Shown here: positions 27,724 to 35,806 of the stretch, in pieces
Layout of the letters: each line of letters begins with the position of its first letter
Numbering within the stretch: position 1 is the stretch's first letter
The notes under the pieces: model-generated
Database searches by the model: none
Told to the model about the DNA's origin: nothing
What the model saw: the letters and a program-made list of their open reading frames with translations, nothing else
DNA from: Dokdonella_A ginsengisoli
Lineage (GTDB): Bacteria > Pseudomonadota > Gammaproteobacteria > Xanthomonadales > Rhodanobacteraceae
Direction: 5' to 3'
Assembly: GCF_042652785.1 (NCBI RefSeq)
Contig: NZ_JBHSHD010000008.1
Span: forward strand, 62,001-126,000
Length of the DNA stretch: 64,000 nt
Made by a program: the position numbers and the translations under genes

Positions 27724-28197
27724 CTAATCCCCATGAACCGATTGGCTGCGCTTCCTGGTCTCGTCGAAGAAGCGGTCCTTGTCGCGCCGCTGGCTCTCGA
27801 TCTCGCCGTAGGTCCGGCAGGTCTTGACCGGAACCAGCGAGCCGATCGGTGCCCGCTTCTCGCAGACCAGGCGCTGGCTGTCGCTGCCGGTCAGGATGCC
27901 GTTGAGCTTTTCCTGCAGGTTGAACAGCTGCAGGCGATCGCGCTCCGGCATGGCCGCCGCCGAACCGCTCTTCTCGAGCATGCCCTGCATGTCACGGAAC
28001 AGGCTTTCGACCTGCCCCCGCCGCTCCGGCGAAATGAACTCGTAGCGCCCTCCGGGCGCCATTTGCCCGTCGACCGAGGCCTTCGTCTGCGCGAGCTTCT
28101 GCGGCGTGTCGGCGTTGACGACGGTCTCCGGCGCGGTGGCGCCGGCGAACCGGGCAGTCACCGTCAGCAGGAGCAGACCGAGCAGGCAGATCCTCAT
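27724..28197 (-). CDS. Small exported protein, divergent paralogue 1 of a tandem triplet
   Basis: A 157-residue exported protein. I use MRICLLGLLLLTVTARFAG as start; an upstream in-frame ATG adds 11 residues that spoil the signal peptide. It keeps the family skeleton of its two neighbours in diverged form: NADTPQKLAQTKASVDGQMAPGGRYE, VESLFRDMQGMLEKSGSAAAMPERDRLQLFNLQEKLNGILTGSDSQRLVCEKRAPIGSLVPVKTC. Order and spacing (72 then 20 bases) suggest one transcript starting near 28200. Confidence 0.8.
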   Translation of the reverse strand: MRICLLGLLLLTVTARFAGATAPETVVNADTPQKLAQTKASVDGQMAPGGRYEFISPERRGQVESLFRDMQGMLEKSGSAAAMPERDRLQLFNLQEKLNGILTGSDSQRLVCEKRAPIGSLVPVKTCRTYGEIESQRRDKDRFFDETRKRSQSVHGD

Positions 28198-28300
28198 GGA
28201 ATCCCATCGTACGACCAGTCTCGTATACATGCTAGGCCCGCCGCCCCGAAGCTGTCAACGACAAATTTCGTAGACTTTTCTTTCGCGGGCTTTTCCGGCG

Positions 28301-29206
28301 TTACTTCCGGCCCTTCGGCGGCGGCTTGCGCTGCTGTACGGCCCGCTCGAGGCTGCGTACGATCTTCGCCGCAACGTCGATTCCGGAGGCACCCTCGATG
28401 CCCTCCAGGCCGGGCGAGGAATTGACCTCGACGACCAATGGGCCACGCGAGGATCTGAGCAGGTCGACGCCGGCCACTCCCAGTCCCAGAAGTCGTGCCG
28501 CCCGTATCGCGGTCTGCTCCTCGATCGGGTTCAGCTCGACCGGGCTGGCCTTCGCGCCGCGATGCAGGTTCGCGCGGAACTCGCCGTCGGGCGCCTGCCT
28601 CTGCATCGCCGCGACGACCTTGCCGCCGACCACGAAGCAGCGCAGGTCGGCGCCCTTCGCCTCGCGGATGAACTCCTGCACGAGGAAGTTCGCGTACAGG
28701 CTGCGGAACGCCTCGATCATGCCCTGCGCCGCGGAGCGCTTTTCGGCCAGCAGCACACCCTGCCCCTGCGCGCCCTCGTTGAGCTTGATCACGTGCGGCG
28801 GGTCGCCGAGCATCGCGAGCAGGTCGACGGTGTCGTCGGGGTTGTCGCCGAACACCGTCGTCGGCAGGTCGATGCCTTCGCGGGCCAGCAGCTGCAGCGT
28901 ACGCAGCTTGTCGCGTGCGCGCAGGATCGCATCCGAGCTGTTGGGCGTGTGCACGCCCATCATCTCGAACTGGCGCACGACGGCCGTACCGTAGAACGTG
29001 ATCGAGGCGCCGATGCGCGGAATGACCGCGTCCACGCCACGCAGCACGCGCCCCTTGTAGTGCATCTCGAACTTGCCGGCGGAAATGCGCATGTAGCAGC
29101 GCAGCGGATCGAGCACGCGCGCGCTGTGGCCACGCGCGCGGGCAGCCTCGACCAGACGCACCGTCGAATACAGGCGCGCGTTGCGCGACAGGATGGCGAT
29201 CTTCAT
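28301..29206 (-). CDS. rimK: RimK-type ATP-grasp ligase (ribosomal protein S6 glutamylase)
   Basis: A 301-residue ATP-grasp enzyme that adds glutamates to the C-terminus of ribosomal protein S6 in E. coli. MKIAILSRNARLYSTVRLVEAARARGH is the typical RimK N-terminus, so ATG 29206 is chosen over an upstream frame start. The ATP-grasp core includes PHVIKLNEGAQGQGVLLAE and LVQEFIREAKGADLRCFVVGGKVVAAMQRQA. The metal site is PLVVEVNSSPGLEGIE. It lies 10 bases downstream of a retropepsin-like protease gene, a common RimK partner arrangement. Confidence 0.95.
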   Translation of the reverse strand: MKIAILSRNARLYSTVRLVEAARARGHSARVLDPLRCYMRISAGKFEMHYKGRVLRGVDAVIPRIGASITFYGTAVVRQFEMMGVHTPNSSDAILRARDKLRTLQLLAREGIDLPTTVFGDNPDDTVDLLAMLGDPPHVIKLNEGAQGQGVLLAEKRSAAQGMIEAFRSLYANFLVQEFIREAKGADLRCFVVGGKVVAAMQRQAPDGEFRANLHRGAKASPVELNPIEEQTAIRAARLLGLGVAGVDLLRSSRGPLVVEVNSSPGLEGIEGASGIDVAAKIVRSLERAVQQRKPPPKGRK

Positions 29207-29216
29207 TTCGTGCTCT

Positions 29217-29702
29217 TCAGGTAGGAATGCGCCCGATCCGCGACGGCCGGGGACAGGAATAGGAAAGCGCCGCATCGACGCCGAAGCGGCCGCAGAGCGC
29301 ACTGCGGCCGAGCAACAGCGGAAACAGCATCGCGCGGCGGTCTGTCAGATTTATTTCCGTCACGAAGCGCGTGCCGGCAAGTTCGACCTCGGTCTGGATG
29401 AACCAGCGCTCGGCCCGGTGCCCGCCGGAGTCGGTGACCGTACGGCGGTCGACGACCGCCGCCTCGCAGGAAAACAGCCGCTTGCCGCGGCGGCGCGGAC
29501 GCACGTCGAAGCGCACGAGCAGCACGCCGTCCCGGCGGAAGGTGTGCAGCGCTTCCACGTGCAGCGCCGACGAGCGTGCGCCGGTGTCGAGCTTGGCCTT
29601 GATCGACGGGATGCCGAGCGCCGGCAGAGACAGCCATTCGCGCCAGCCGAGGCTGAGCGGCGGCGACGTCGCGGACGGATCGGGAGATTCGAATGCTTGC
29701 AT
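29217..29702 (-). CDS. RimK-associated retropepsin-like protease ('ATP-dependent zinc protease' family)
   Basis: A 161-residue protein of the family annotated as putative ATP-dependent zinc protease (PF05618-like). WREWLSLPALGIPSIKAKLDTGARSSALHVEAL carries the DTGA motif of retropepsin-like aspartic proteases. ERWFIQTEVELAG and FPLLLGRSALCGRFGVD follow. The family occurs next to rimK, and a role in trimming or processing polyglutamylated substrates has been proposed. The old name is misleading because the fold is aspartic-protease-like. Confidence 0.85.
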   Translation of the reverse strand: MQAFESPDPSATSPPLSLGWREWLSLPALGIPSIKAKLDTGARSSALHVEALHTFRRDGVLLVRFDVRPRRRGKRLFSCEAAVVDRRTVTDSGGHRAERWFIQTEVELAGTRFVTEINLTDRRAMLFPLLLGRSALCGRFGVDAALSYSCPRPSRIGRIPT

Positions 29703-30012
29703 CGGCAGGACGAGAATCGAAGGAGCACTCGAAGCAGGCCACCATGCATCCGATGCGCGGTGGAGATCCCGATGTCCGACCGCACCGTCGCCGGCAGGGC
29801 GGCGACCATAGCAAAGCCCGGCGAGTGCAGTCGAGCGCGGAGCCCCACCCGAAATGGCCGATCAGCTGTCTGCCCGGTGAATCGCCGGTTCCGGGCGATT
29901 GTGCAGTGCAGAACTCGGCTGGCTCGCCACGATCTACCCAGCCACGGACTCGTCGCCTGTCCAGTCCGCCGGCAATCCGGCCGAATCCGGTGCTCCTTAA
30001 GGAGGGAACGCC
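29703..30012. other. Intergenic region, divergent promoters
   Basis: This 310-base gap separates the divergent protease/rimK pair and the RcnB-like gene. It contains no good ORF. Just before the + gene is AAGGAGGGAACGCC, one of the strongest Shine-Dalgarno sites in the window. No clear -35/-10 pair or operator was identified. Confidence 0.5.
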
Positions 30013-30492
30013 ATGAACGCCTCGAATGGACGATTCCCTCGTCTGCTCGCCACCGCCCTGCTGTGCCTGCCAGCCACCATCGTCGTCGCACCGACCCTGG
30101 CTTCGGCCGCGGAAGGGCCACGCCAGGGCATGCCGCGAATGGAAGCGCAGCGCGAACCGCGCGGCTATACGCGCTTCGAACGCCCGCGCGGCGCCGACCA
30201 GCGTCCACCCGCCCTCGATCGCGCCTACTTCGGTCACAACTTCCAGGCCCGGCAGACCTTCCGCATCGGGCCCTACCACGCGCCGCCGGGGTACGCGTAC
30301 CGCCGCTGGGCCTACGGCGAGATCCTGCCGGCACCGTTCTGGGTGCAGGACTACTGGATTTCGGACTTCTGGCTGTTCGGCCTGGACGTGCCGCCGGTCG
30401 GCTACGAATGGGTCCGCTACGGACCGGACGCCCTGCTCGTCAGCACCAGCGACGGCGAGATCGGACAGGTCGTCTACGGCACGTTCCTCTGA
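30013..30492 (+). CDS. RcnB-family periplasmic protein
   Basis: A 159-residue protein with a signal peptide (LATALLCLPATIVVAPTLASA). The C-terminal half (about 90-159: PPGYAYRRWAYGEILPAPFWVQDYWISDFWLFGLDVPPVGYEWVRYGPDALLVSTSDGEIGQVV) matches the RcnB repeat consensus (GYxWVRYGxDALLV...G). RcnB is linked to nickel/cobalt homeostasis in E. coli; many homologues have unknown roles. The N-terminal region is Arg/Pro-rich. A strong AAGGAGG predicts high expression. Confidence 0.8.
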   Translation: MNASNGRFPRLLATALLCLPATIVVAPTLASAAEGPRQGMPRMEAQREPRGYTRFERPRGADQRPPALDRAYFGHNFQARQTFRIGPYHAPPGYAYRRWAYGEILPAPFWVQDYWISDFWLFGLDVPPVGYEWVRYGPDALLVSTSDGEIGQVVYGTFL

Positions 30493-30582
30493 TCCACGCC
30501 CGGGCCCGCTCCCCATTCGACGGCAGCGGCCACCCGGGCTTTTCCCATCGACGCATGGATTCGTCTCCCACGGAGAATAGCC

Positions 30583-30921
30583 GTGAGCTGCACTCTCCAC
30601 CGCACCCGTTCGACCTTCCTCGTCGCAGCCGCCGTGTCCGTCGCCTTCGCGCTGGGCTCTTGCGGTGCCTTCGCCGCACCGCCTCCACCGGCGCCGGCTT
30701 CCGCGGCCGGCGCGACCGACCTGCCAGCCTACGATGCGCTCGACGCCGACAAGGACGGCATCGTGACGCTGCCGGAAGTGGTCGTGTACAGCCCTTCGCT
30801 GGCCGCCCGGATCGCCCATTGCGACAGCAACGGCGACAAGCGCCTGAGCAAGAAAGAGTATGCGGCCTGCCACCCGAAGCCGGCGGCGGAACCGAAAGCG
30901 GCCACACCGGCAAGGCGCTGA
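30583..30921 (+). CDS. Small exported EF-hand protein
   Basis: A 112-residue exported protein starting at GTG 30583 with GGAGA upstream. The signal peptide is followed by a Pro/Ala linker and two EF-hand loops: DADKDGIVTLPE (about 55-66) and DSNGDKRLSKKE (about 81-92). Asp/Asn residues occupy the calcium positions, so one EF-hand pair is likely. The tail is Pro/Ala/Lys-rich. It lies 90 bases after the RcnB-like gene and could be co-transcribed. A role in periplasmic calcium binding is inferred. Confidence 0.75.
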   Translation: MSCTLHRTRSTFLVAAAVSVAFALGSCGAFAAPPPPAPASAAGATDLPAYDALDADKDGIVTLPEVVVYSPSLAARIAHCDSNGDKRLSKKEYAACHPKPAAEPKAATPARR

Positions 30922-30983
30922 TTCGATCCGGCGCAGGCGCAGCGCCCTGCTGCGCCGCCTCCGGCCGCGACGGGGACGGCGGC

Positions 30984-31057
30984 TGGAGCGGGTGATGGGA
31001 ATCGAACCCACGTTCGCAGCTTGGGAAGCTGCTGTCTTACCATTAGACGACACCCGC
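30984..31057 (-). tRNA. tRNA-Gly (anticodon CCC)
   Basis: A complete cloverleaf reads on the minus strand. The acceptor stem GCGGGTG pairs with CACCCGC, with discriminator T and an encoded CCA (30984-30986). The anticodon stem GCAGC/GCTGC encloses the loop TTCCCAA, so the anticodon is CCC. The T-arm is CGTGGGTTCGATTCCCAT. The 74-base length includes CCA. It reads glycine GGG codons. Confidence 0.97.
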
Positions 31058-31289
31058 AGGCGGCGGAAGCGTAGCCGCAGCCGCCGGTCGCCACAAGCGG
31101 ACGTGGGGGAGCCTCTGAACCCGCGCTAAGCGGCATTGCAAGGACGTGCAAAGAGATGAGAACGGCAAGTCGGCATTCAGCCGGTTTCCGCTGATATTGT
31201 CCCCAGCCTGTCAGCGCGGGCGGCCGATACGTATGGGGAAGGCGAATCCCACCGCGACCGCGTCTGGCGTAGGCACCAGGAGAGCGTTC

Positions 31290-33779
31290 ATGTCCACCAT
31301 GCGTCATTCCATTCCCAAGGCCTGCTTCGCCGTGCTGACGATGGCGTTCGGCCTGTTCGCCGGTGCCGCGCTGGCCGAGGTCGATCCGCCCGATCGCGTC
31401 GCGCGCGTGAGCTTCCTGCGCGGCAACGTCAGCTTCCAGCCGGCCGGCGACGACCAGTGGGCCGAGATGTCGCTGAACCGCCCGATCGTCACCGGCGACA
31501 AGGTCTACGCCGATCGCGACTCGCGCGCCGAGCTGGAAATCGGCGCGGCCACCCTGCGGGTGGACGAGGGCAGCACGCTCAACCTGCTCAACCTCGACGA
31601 CAACATCGCGCAGATCGAACTCACCGAGGGCACGCTGAACCTGCACGTGCGCCGCGTGTTCGACGGCCAGTCCTACGAGATCGACACGCCGACCCTGGCG
31701 TTCGTCGTGAACCGCCCGGGCGACTACCGCATCGACATCGCGCCGCAGGGCGACTCGACGATGGTGACCGTGTTCGAGGGCGCCGGCGACGTCTACGGCG
31801 AGGACAATGCGAGCTACAGCGTGCGCGCGGGCAATTCGTACAAGTTCCACGATTCCGCGCTGCGCGACTACGAGACCTTCGACCTGCCGCGACGCGACGA
31901 CTTCGACCAATGGTGCTCCTCGCGCAACGAACGCTACGAACGCGCCACGTCGCGCCAGTACGTCTCCGAGGATGTGATCGGCTACGCCGACCTCGACGAC
32001 TACGGCAGCTGGAGCGACGAACGCGACTACGGCTCGGTCTGGTATCCGACCAGGGTCGAGGCCGACTGGACGCCGTACCGCAGCGGACACTGGTCGTGGA
32101 TCGATCCGTGGGGTTGGAGCTGGGTCGACAGTTCGCCCTGGGGCTTCGCGCCGTTCCACTACGGCCGCTGGGCCTACATCGGCAACCGCTGGGGCTGGTG
32201 CCCGGGCGCTCGCCGCCTGCGGCCGGTCTACGCGCCGGCGCTGGTCGGCTTCGTCGGCGGCGGCGGCTGGGGCGTCTCGATCGGCGTCAACAGCGGCCCG
32301 GTCGGCTGGTTCCCGCTCGGCCCGCGTGACGTCTACGTGCCGTGGTACCGCGCCTCGCGCAACTACTTCACCAACGTCAACGTCCGCAACACGACGATCA
32401 TCAACAACACCTACATCACCAACGTCTACAACGACTATTCGCGCGGCCGCCCGATCCGCGGCGACTACGCGTACCGCACGAACGTGAACGCGGTGACTGC
32501 GGTCTCGCGCGACACCTTCATCGGCGCCCGTCCGGTGTCCGGCGCGCGCGTGCAGGTCAACGAGACGAACCTGCGCAATGCCCAGGTGGTCAGCCGCATC
32601 GGCATCACTCCGGAACGCGCCAGCTTCGCCGCGACCGCCGGCCGCGGCCGCGCGGCGCCGGCCGCCGCGCTCGACCGTCGCGTGATCGCCCGCACCGCGC
32701 CGCCGGCGCAGGCTGCACCGATCGCCTCGCGGATCCAGGCGATCCAGCGCAACGGCGCGCAGCCGCTCGCCCGCAACCAGCTGCGCGAACTCGCGCCGCA
32801 GCGTCCGGCGGCCCAGGCGGGTGCCAACCGCAGCGCGCCGAACTCGCGCGTGCAGGTGGTCGGTCAGAACGTGCGCGGCACGCCGCAGCCGCTGCCGGCG
32901 CGCGGCGCTGCGACGCCGACGCGCCCGGCAGCGGGCGGCAATGATCGCGCCACGCCGAACCTGCCGGGTGCACGCGGCGGCGCGACGGCGCCGAACCGTG
33001 CCACGATCCCGGCTCCGGCCGACGCGCAGCGCGCCCAGCCGGGCAATCGCGCCCAGCCCAATGCGCCGTCCGATCGCGCCGGCGCCCTGCCCTCGTCCCG
33101 CTTCGCGCCGCGCAGCGGAACACCGGGCGACAACCGCGCGCCGGTGACGCGCGGCAACGCGATGCCGCCGTCGCGCGGCACGGTCGACGCGCCCAACCGC
33201 GCCGCGACCCCGGCCAGCCCGCGCTCGACGACCGAGCCGGCCGTGCGCGGCAACCAGGGCAGCGCGCTGCCGTCCAACCGCTACGCGCCGCGCACGCAGC
33301 CGTCGGACACGCGCGCCACGCCGCGCCCGCAGCAGCAGCCGTCCGCGCCGCGCTCGACGCCGTCGTTCGACCGCGGCTCCACGCCGGCCCCGCGCAGCAC
33401 GCCGGCGCCGCAACCCCGTAGCACGCCGCAGTACCAGCCGCGCAACACGCCGGCTCCGCAGCGCAGCGCGCCGCCGCCGCAGTACCAACCGCGCAGCAAT
33501 CCGGCGCCGCAGCCGCGCAGCACACCGCAGTATCAGCCGCGCAACGCACCGACGCCGCAACGCAGCGCACCACAGCCGCAGTACCAGCCGCGCAGTGCGC
33601 CGGCTCCGCAGCAACGCAGCGCGCCCCAGCCGCAGTATCAGCCACGCAGCGCACCGGCTCCGCAGCAGCGCAGCGCACCCCAGCCGCGCAGTGCACCGGC
33701 GCCGCAACAGCAGCAGCGCGCGCAGCCGCCACAGAACCGCGGCCGCGGCGGCGACGACAACGACCGGGACCGCCGCTGA
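31290..33779 (+). CDS. FecR-domain/DUF6600-type exported protein with Pro/Gln/Arg-rich repetitive tail
   Basis: ATG 31290 has CCAGGAGAG upstream and starts a signal peptide (LTMAFGLFAGAALAE). The 829-residue protein has a FecR-like beta domain (about 30-185: VARVSFLRGNVSFQPAG...DSRAELEIGAATLRVDEGSTLNLLNLDD). A Trp/Tyr/Gly-rich DUF6600-type segment follows (about 225-370: WTPYRSGHWSWIDPWGWSWVD...), then a basic alanine-rich stretch. The C-terminal tail (about 680-829) is built from irregular repeats of PQYQPRSAPAPQQRSAP. The tail suggests cell-wall or polyanion binding. A strong terminator follows. Confidence 0.87.
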   Translation: MSTMRHSIPKACFAVLTMAFGLFAGAALAEVDPPDRVARVSFLRGNVSFQPAGDDQWAEMSLNRPIVTGDKVYADRDSRAELEIGAATLRVDEGSTLNLLNLDDNIAQIELTEGTLNLHVRRVFDGQSYEIDTPTLAFVVNRPGDYRIDIAPQGDSTMVTVFEGAGDVYGEDNASYSVRAGNSYKFHDSALRDYETFDLPRRDDFDQWCSSRNERYERATSRQYVSEDVIGYADLDDYGSWSDERDYGSVWYPTRVEADWTPYRSGHWSWIDPWGWSWVDSSPWGFAPFHYGRWAYIGNRWGWCPGARRLRPVYAPALVGFVGGGGWGVSIGVNSGPVGWFPLGPRDVYVPWYRASRNYFTNVNVRNTTIINNTYITNVYNDYSRGRPIRGDYAYRTNVNAVTAVSRDTFIGARPVSGARVQVNETNLRNAQVVSRIGITPERASFAATAGRGRAAPAAALDRRVIARTAPPAQAAPIASRIQAIQRNGAQPLARNQLRELAPQRPAAQAGANRSAPNSRVQVVGQNVRGTPQPLPARGAATPTRPAAGGNDRATPNLPGARGGATAPNRATIPAPADAQRAQPGNRAQPNAPSDRAGALPSSRFAPRSGTPGDNRAPVTRGNAMPPSRGTVDAPNRAATPASPRSTTEPAVRGNQGSALPSNRYAPRTQPSDTRATPRPQQQPSAPRSTPSFDRGSTPAPRSTPAPQPRSTPQYQPRNTPAPQRSAPPPQYQPRSNPAPQPRSTPQYQPRNAPTPQRSAPQPQYQPRSAPAPQQRSAPQPQYQPRSAPAPQQRSAPQPRSAPAPQQQQRAQPPQNRGRGGDDNDRDRR

Positions 33780-33803
33780 TTCCTTCCCGGATCGGCAAAT
33801 CCG

Positions 33804-33834
33804 ACGCCGCGCTCCGCGCGGCGTCTTTTTTTTC
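33804..33834 (+). terminator. Terminator after the FecR/DUF6600 gene
   Basis: A perfect 10-bp stem (33804-33813 with 33817-33826, loop TCC) is followed by an eight-T run. A textbook intrinsic terminator. Confidence 0.93.
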
Positions 33835-33870
33835 CGGAGCGGAAAGGTTCGAGCCGCGTGCGCACTCCGA

Positions 33871-33876
33871 TACAAT
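33871..33876 (+). promoter_or_regulatory. Candidate -10 box of the thiSG operon
   Basis: TACAAT lies seven bases before the thiS ATG, so either the transcript is leaderless or the true promoter lies upstream. No TPP riboswitch is seen between the preceding terminator and thiS. Confidence 0.35.
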
Positions 33877-33882
33877 GACGCG

Positions 33883-34083
33883 ATGAAGATCGCATTGAAC
33901 GGCGAAGAGCGCGACGTCGCGCCCGCCACTTCGGTCACGCAACTCCTGCATGCGGCCGGGTACGCGGAAAAGCGCGTCGCGGTCGAGATCAACCGCGAGA
34001 TCGTGCCGCGCAGCCGTCACGCCGAATGGCTTCTGCATCCGGGCGATCGCGTCGAGATCGTGCACGCGATCGGAGGCGGCTGA
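33883..34083 (+). CDS. thiS: Sulfur carrier protein ThiS
   Basis: A 66-residue ubiquitin-like protein that carries sulfur as a C-terminal thiocarboxylate for thiazole formation. MKIALNGEERDVAPATSVTQLL is the typical beta-grasp start, and EIVPRSRHAEWLLHPGDRVEIVHAIGGG ends in the essential Gly-Gly. The size is typical. It lies upstream of thiG with a 115-base gap, so co-transcription is likely. It directly follows a strong terminator. Confidence 0.95.
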   Translation: MKIALNGEERDVAPATSVTQLLHAAGYAEKRVAVEINREIVPRSRHAEWLLHPGDRVEIVHAIGGG

Positions 34084-34198
34084 TGTTCTCGCGCCACTGC
34101 GCCGACGCGCGGAATGCGACGTGTCTCGCCTGCCCAACCCCTGCCGCGACGATGCGTTCCCCGCGTCGCGCCCCATCGACGAACCACGCCACCTTTCG

Positions 34199-35008
34199 AT
34201 GAACGCTCTCGCCGACACCGTTGACGCCGCCGCCGATCCCCTGGTCATCGCCGGCAAGACCTATCGCTCGCGCCTGCTCACCGGCACCGGCAAGTTCAAG
34301 GATGCCGACGAGACGGCGCGCGCCACCGCTGCGGCCGGCGCCGAGATCGTCACGGTGGCGATCCGCCGCACGAACCTCGGCCAGAACCCGGGCGAGCCGA
34401 ACCTGCTCGACGTGCTGCCGCCGTCGCGCTACACGATCCTGCCGAACACGGCCGGCTGCTACACGGCCGACGAGGCGGTGCGCACCTGCCGCCTCGCGCG
34501 CGAGCTGCTCGACGGACACAAGCTGGTCAAGCTCGAGGTGCTCGGCGACCAGCGCACGCTGTTCCCCGACGTGGTGCAGACGCTGGCCGCCGCGCAGACC
34601 CTGGTCGCCGACGGTTTCGACGTCATGGTCTACACCTCGGACGATCCGATCCTGGCCAGGCGGCTGGAGGAGATCGGCTGCGTCGCGGTGATGCCGCTGG
34701 CCGCGCCGATCGGCTCCGGCCTGGGCATCCAGAACCGCTACAACCTGCTGGAGATCGTCGAGAACGCGAAGGTGCCGGTGCTGGTCGACGCCGGCGTCGG
34801 CACGGCGTCGGATGCGTCGATCGCGATGGAGCTGGGCTGCGACGGCGTGCTGATGAACACCGCGATCGCCGGCGCCAGGGATCCGGTGCGCATGGCGCTG
34901 GCGATGAAGCTCGCCGTCGAGGCCGGCCGCCACGCCTTCCTCGCCGGACGCATTCCGCGCAAGCGCTACGCCAGCGCGTCGAGCCCGGTCGACGGGCTCG
35001 TCGGATAA
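34199..35008 (+). CDS. thiG: Thiazole synthase ThiG
   Basis: A 269-residue TIM-barrel enzyme forming the thiazole phosphate ring of thiamine from DXP, dehydroglycine and ThiS-thiocarboxylate. YRSRLLTGTGKFKD, TVAIRR, LPNTAGCYTADEAVRTCRLARE and KLVKLEVLGDQRTLFPD (Schiff-base Lys region) are all present. So are VMPLAAPIGSGLGIQNRYNLLEI and VLVDAGVGTASDASIAMELGCDGVLMNTAIAGA. The ATG at 34199 fits known N-termini. Only five bases separate it from trmB. Confidence 0.97.
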   Translation: MNALADTVDAAADPLVIAGKTYRSRLLTGTGKFKDADETARATAAAGAEIVTVAIRRTNLGQNPGEPNLLDVLPPSRYTILPNTAGCYTADEAVRTCRLARELLDGHKLVKLEVLGDQRTLFPDVVQTLAAAQTLVADGFDVMVYTSDDPILARRLEEIGCVAVMPLAAPIGSGLGIQNRYNLLEIVENAKVPVLVDAGVGTASDASIAMELGCDGVLMNTAIAGARDPVRMALAMKLAVEAGRHAFLAGRIPRKRYASASSPVDGLVG

Positions 35009-35013
35009 GCGGC

Positions 35014-35760
35014 GTGTCCCCTCCCGGCATGACCGCTTCCGGCATGAACGACGATACCGACGCGCCGGCCGCATTCTCCGGCACGGAACGCCGCATCCGC
35101 AGCTTCGTGCTGCGCCAGGGCCGCTTCACGCCGGCGCAGCAGCGCGCGTTCGACCGTCACTGGTCGCGCTACGGCCTGGAACCCGGCACGGCCGGCGTAC
35201 CGCGCGACTTCGCGGCCGTCTTCGCGCGCCGCGCGCCGCTGGTGCTGGAGATCGGCTTCGGCAACGGCGAGCAGTTGCTGCACTCGGCGCAGCACGAACC
35301 GGCGCGCGACTTCATCGGCGTCGAGGTGCATCGTCCCGGCGTCGGCCGCCTGATGAACGGTCTTGCCGCGGCGAATGTGGAGAACGTGCGCCTCTACAAC
35401 CACGACGCGGTCGAGGTGCTGCGCGAGGAGATCGGTCCCGGTGCGCTGAGCGAGGTGCGCATCTATTTTCCGGACCCGTGGCACAAGAAACGCCACCAGA
35501 AGCGCCGGCTGGTGCAGGCGGAGTTTCTCGAGCTGCTCGCCGTCAAGGTCGAGCACGGCGGCCGCTTGCATCTGGCGACCGACTGGGCCGACTATGCCGA
35601 GCAGATGCGGGAGGCGCTCGCCGCGGCGCCGGCATGGCGCGCCGATGCACGTCACCAGGCATCGACCACACGCCCGCCGTGGCGCATCGAGACGCATTTC
35701 GAACGTCGCGGCCTGCGCCTCGGGCACGGCGTGTGGGATTTCGTGTATGAACGTACCTGA
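35014..35760 (+). CDS. trmB: tRNA (guanine-N7-)-methyltransferase
   Basis: A SAM-dependent enzyme that methylates G46 in the variable loop of tRNAs. The 248-residue frame starts at GTG; in-frame ATGs at 35029 and 35044 are alternatives. RRIRSFVLRQGRFTPAQQRAFDRHW, LVLEIGFGNGEQLLHSA (SAM motif I), DFIGVEVHRPGVGRLM, RIYFPDPWHKKRHQKRRL (family signature) and HLATDWADYAEQM are all typical. It links thiamine biosynthesis genes to tRNA modification only by position, a frequent xanthomonad arrangement. Confidence 0.95.
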   Translation: MSPPGMTASGMNDDTDAPAAFSGTERRIRSFVLRQGRFTPAQQRAFDRHWSRYGLEPGTAGVPRDFAAVFARRAPLVLEIGFGNGEQLLHSAQHEPARDFIGVEVHRPGVGRLMNGLAAANVENVRLYNHDAVEVLREEIGPGALSEVRIYFPDPWHKKRHQKRRLVQAEFLELLAVKVEHGGRLHLATDWADYAEQMREALAAAPAWRADARHQASTTRPPWRIETHFERRGLRLGHGVWDFVYERT

Positions 35761-35806
35761 ACGGTCCTGATCACGGTCGGGCCCCACCAGAATAACCAAG
35801 CCCCGA

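Noticed and set aside
34600..34640. ADGFD string inside ThiG (VADGFDVMVY)
   Set aside because: It belongs to the conserved ThiG barrel core of a cytosolic enzyme, so it is a chance match to the secreted-protein tail motif.
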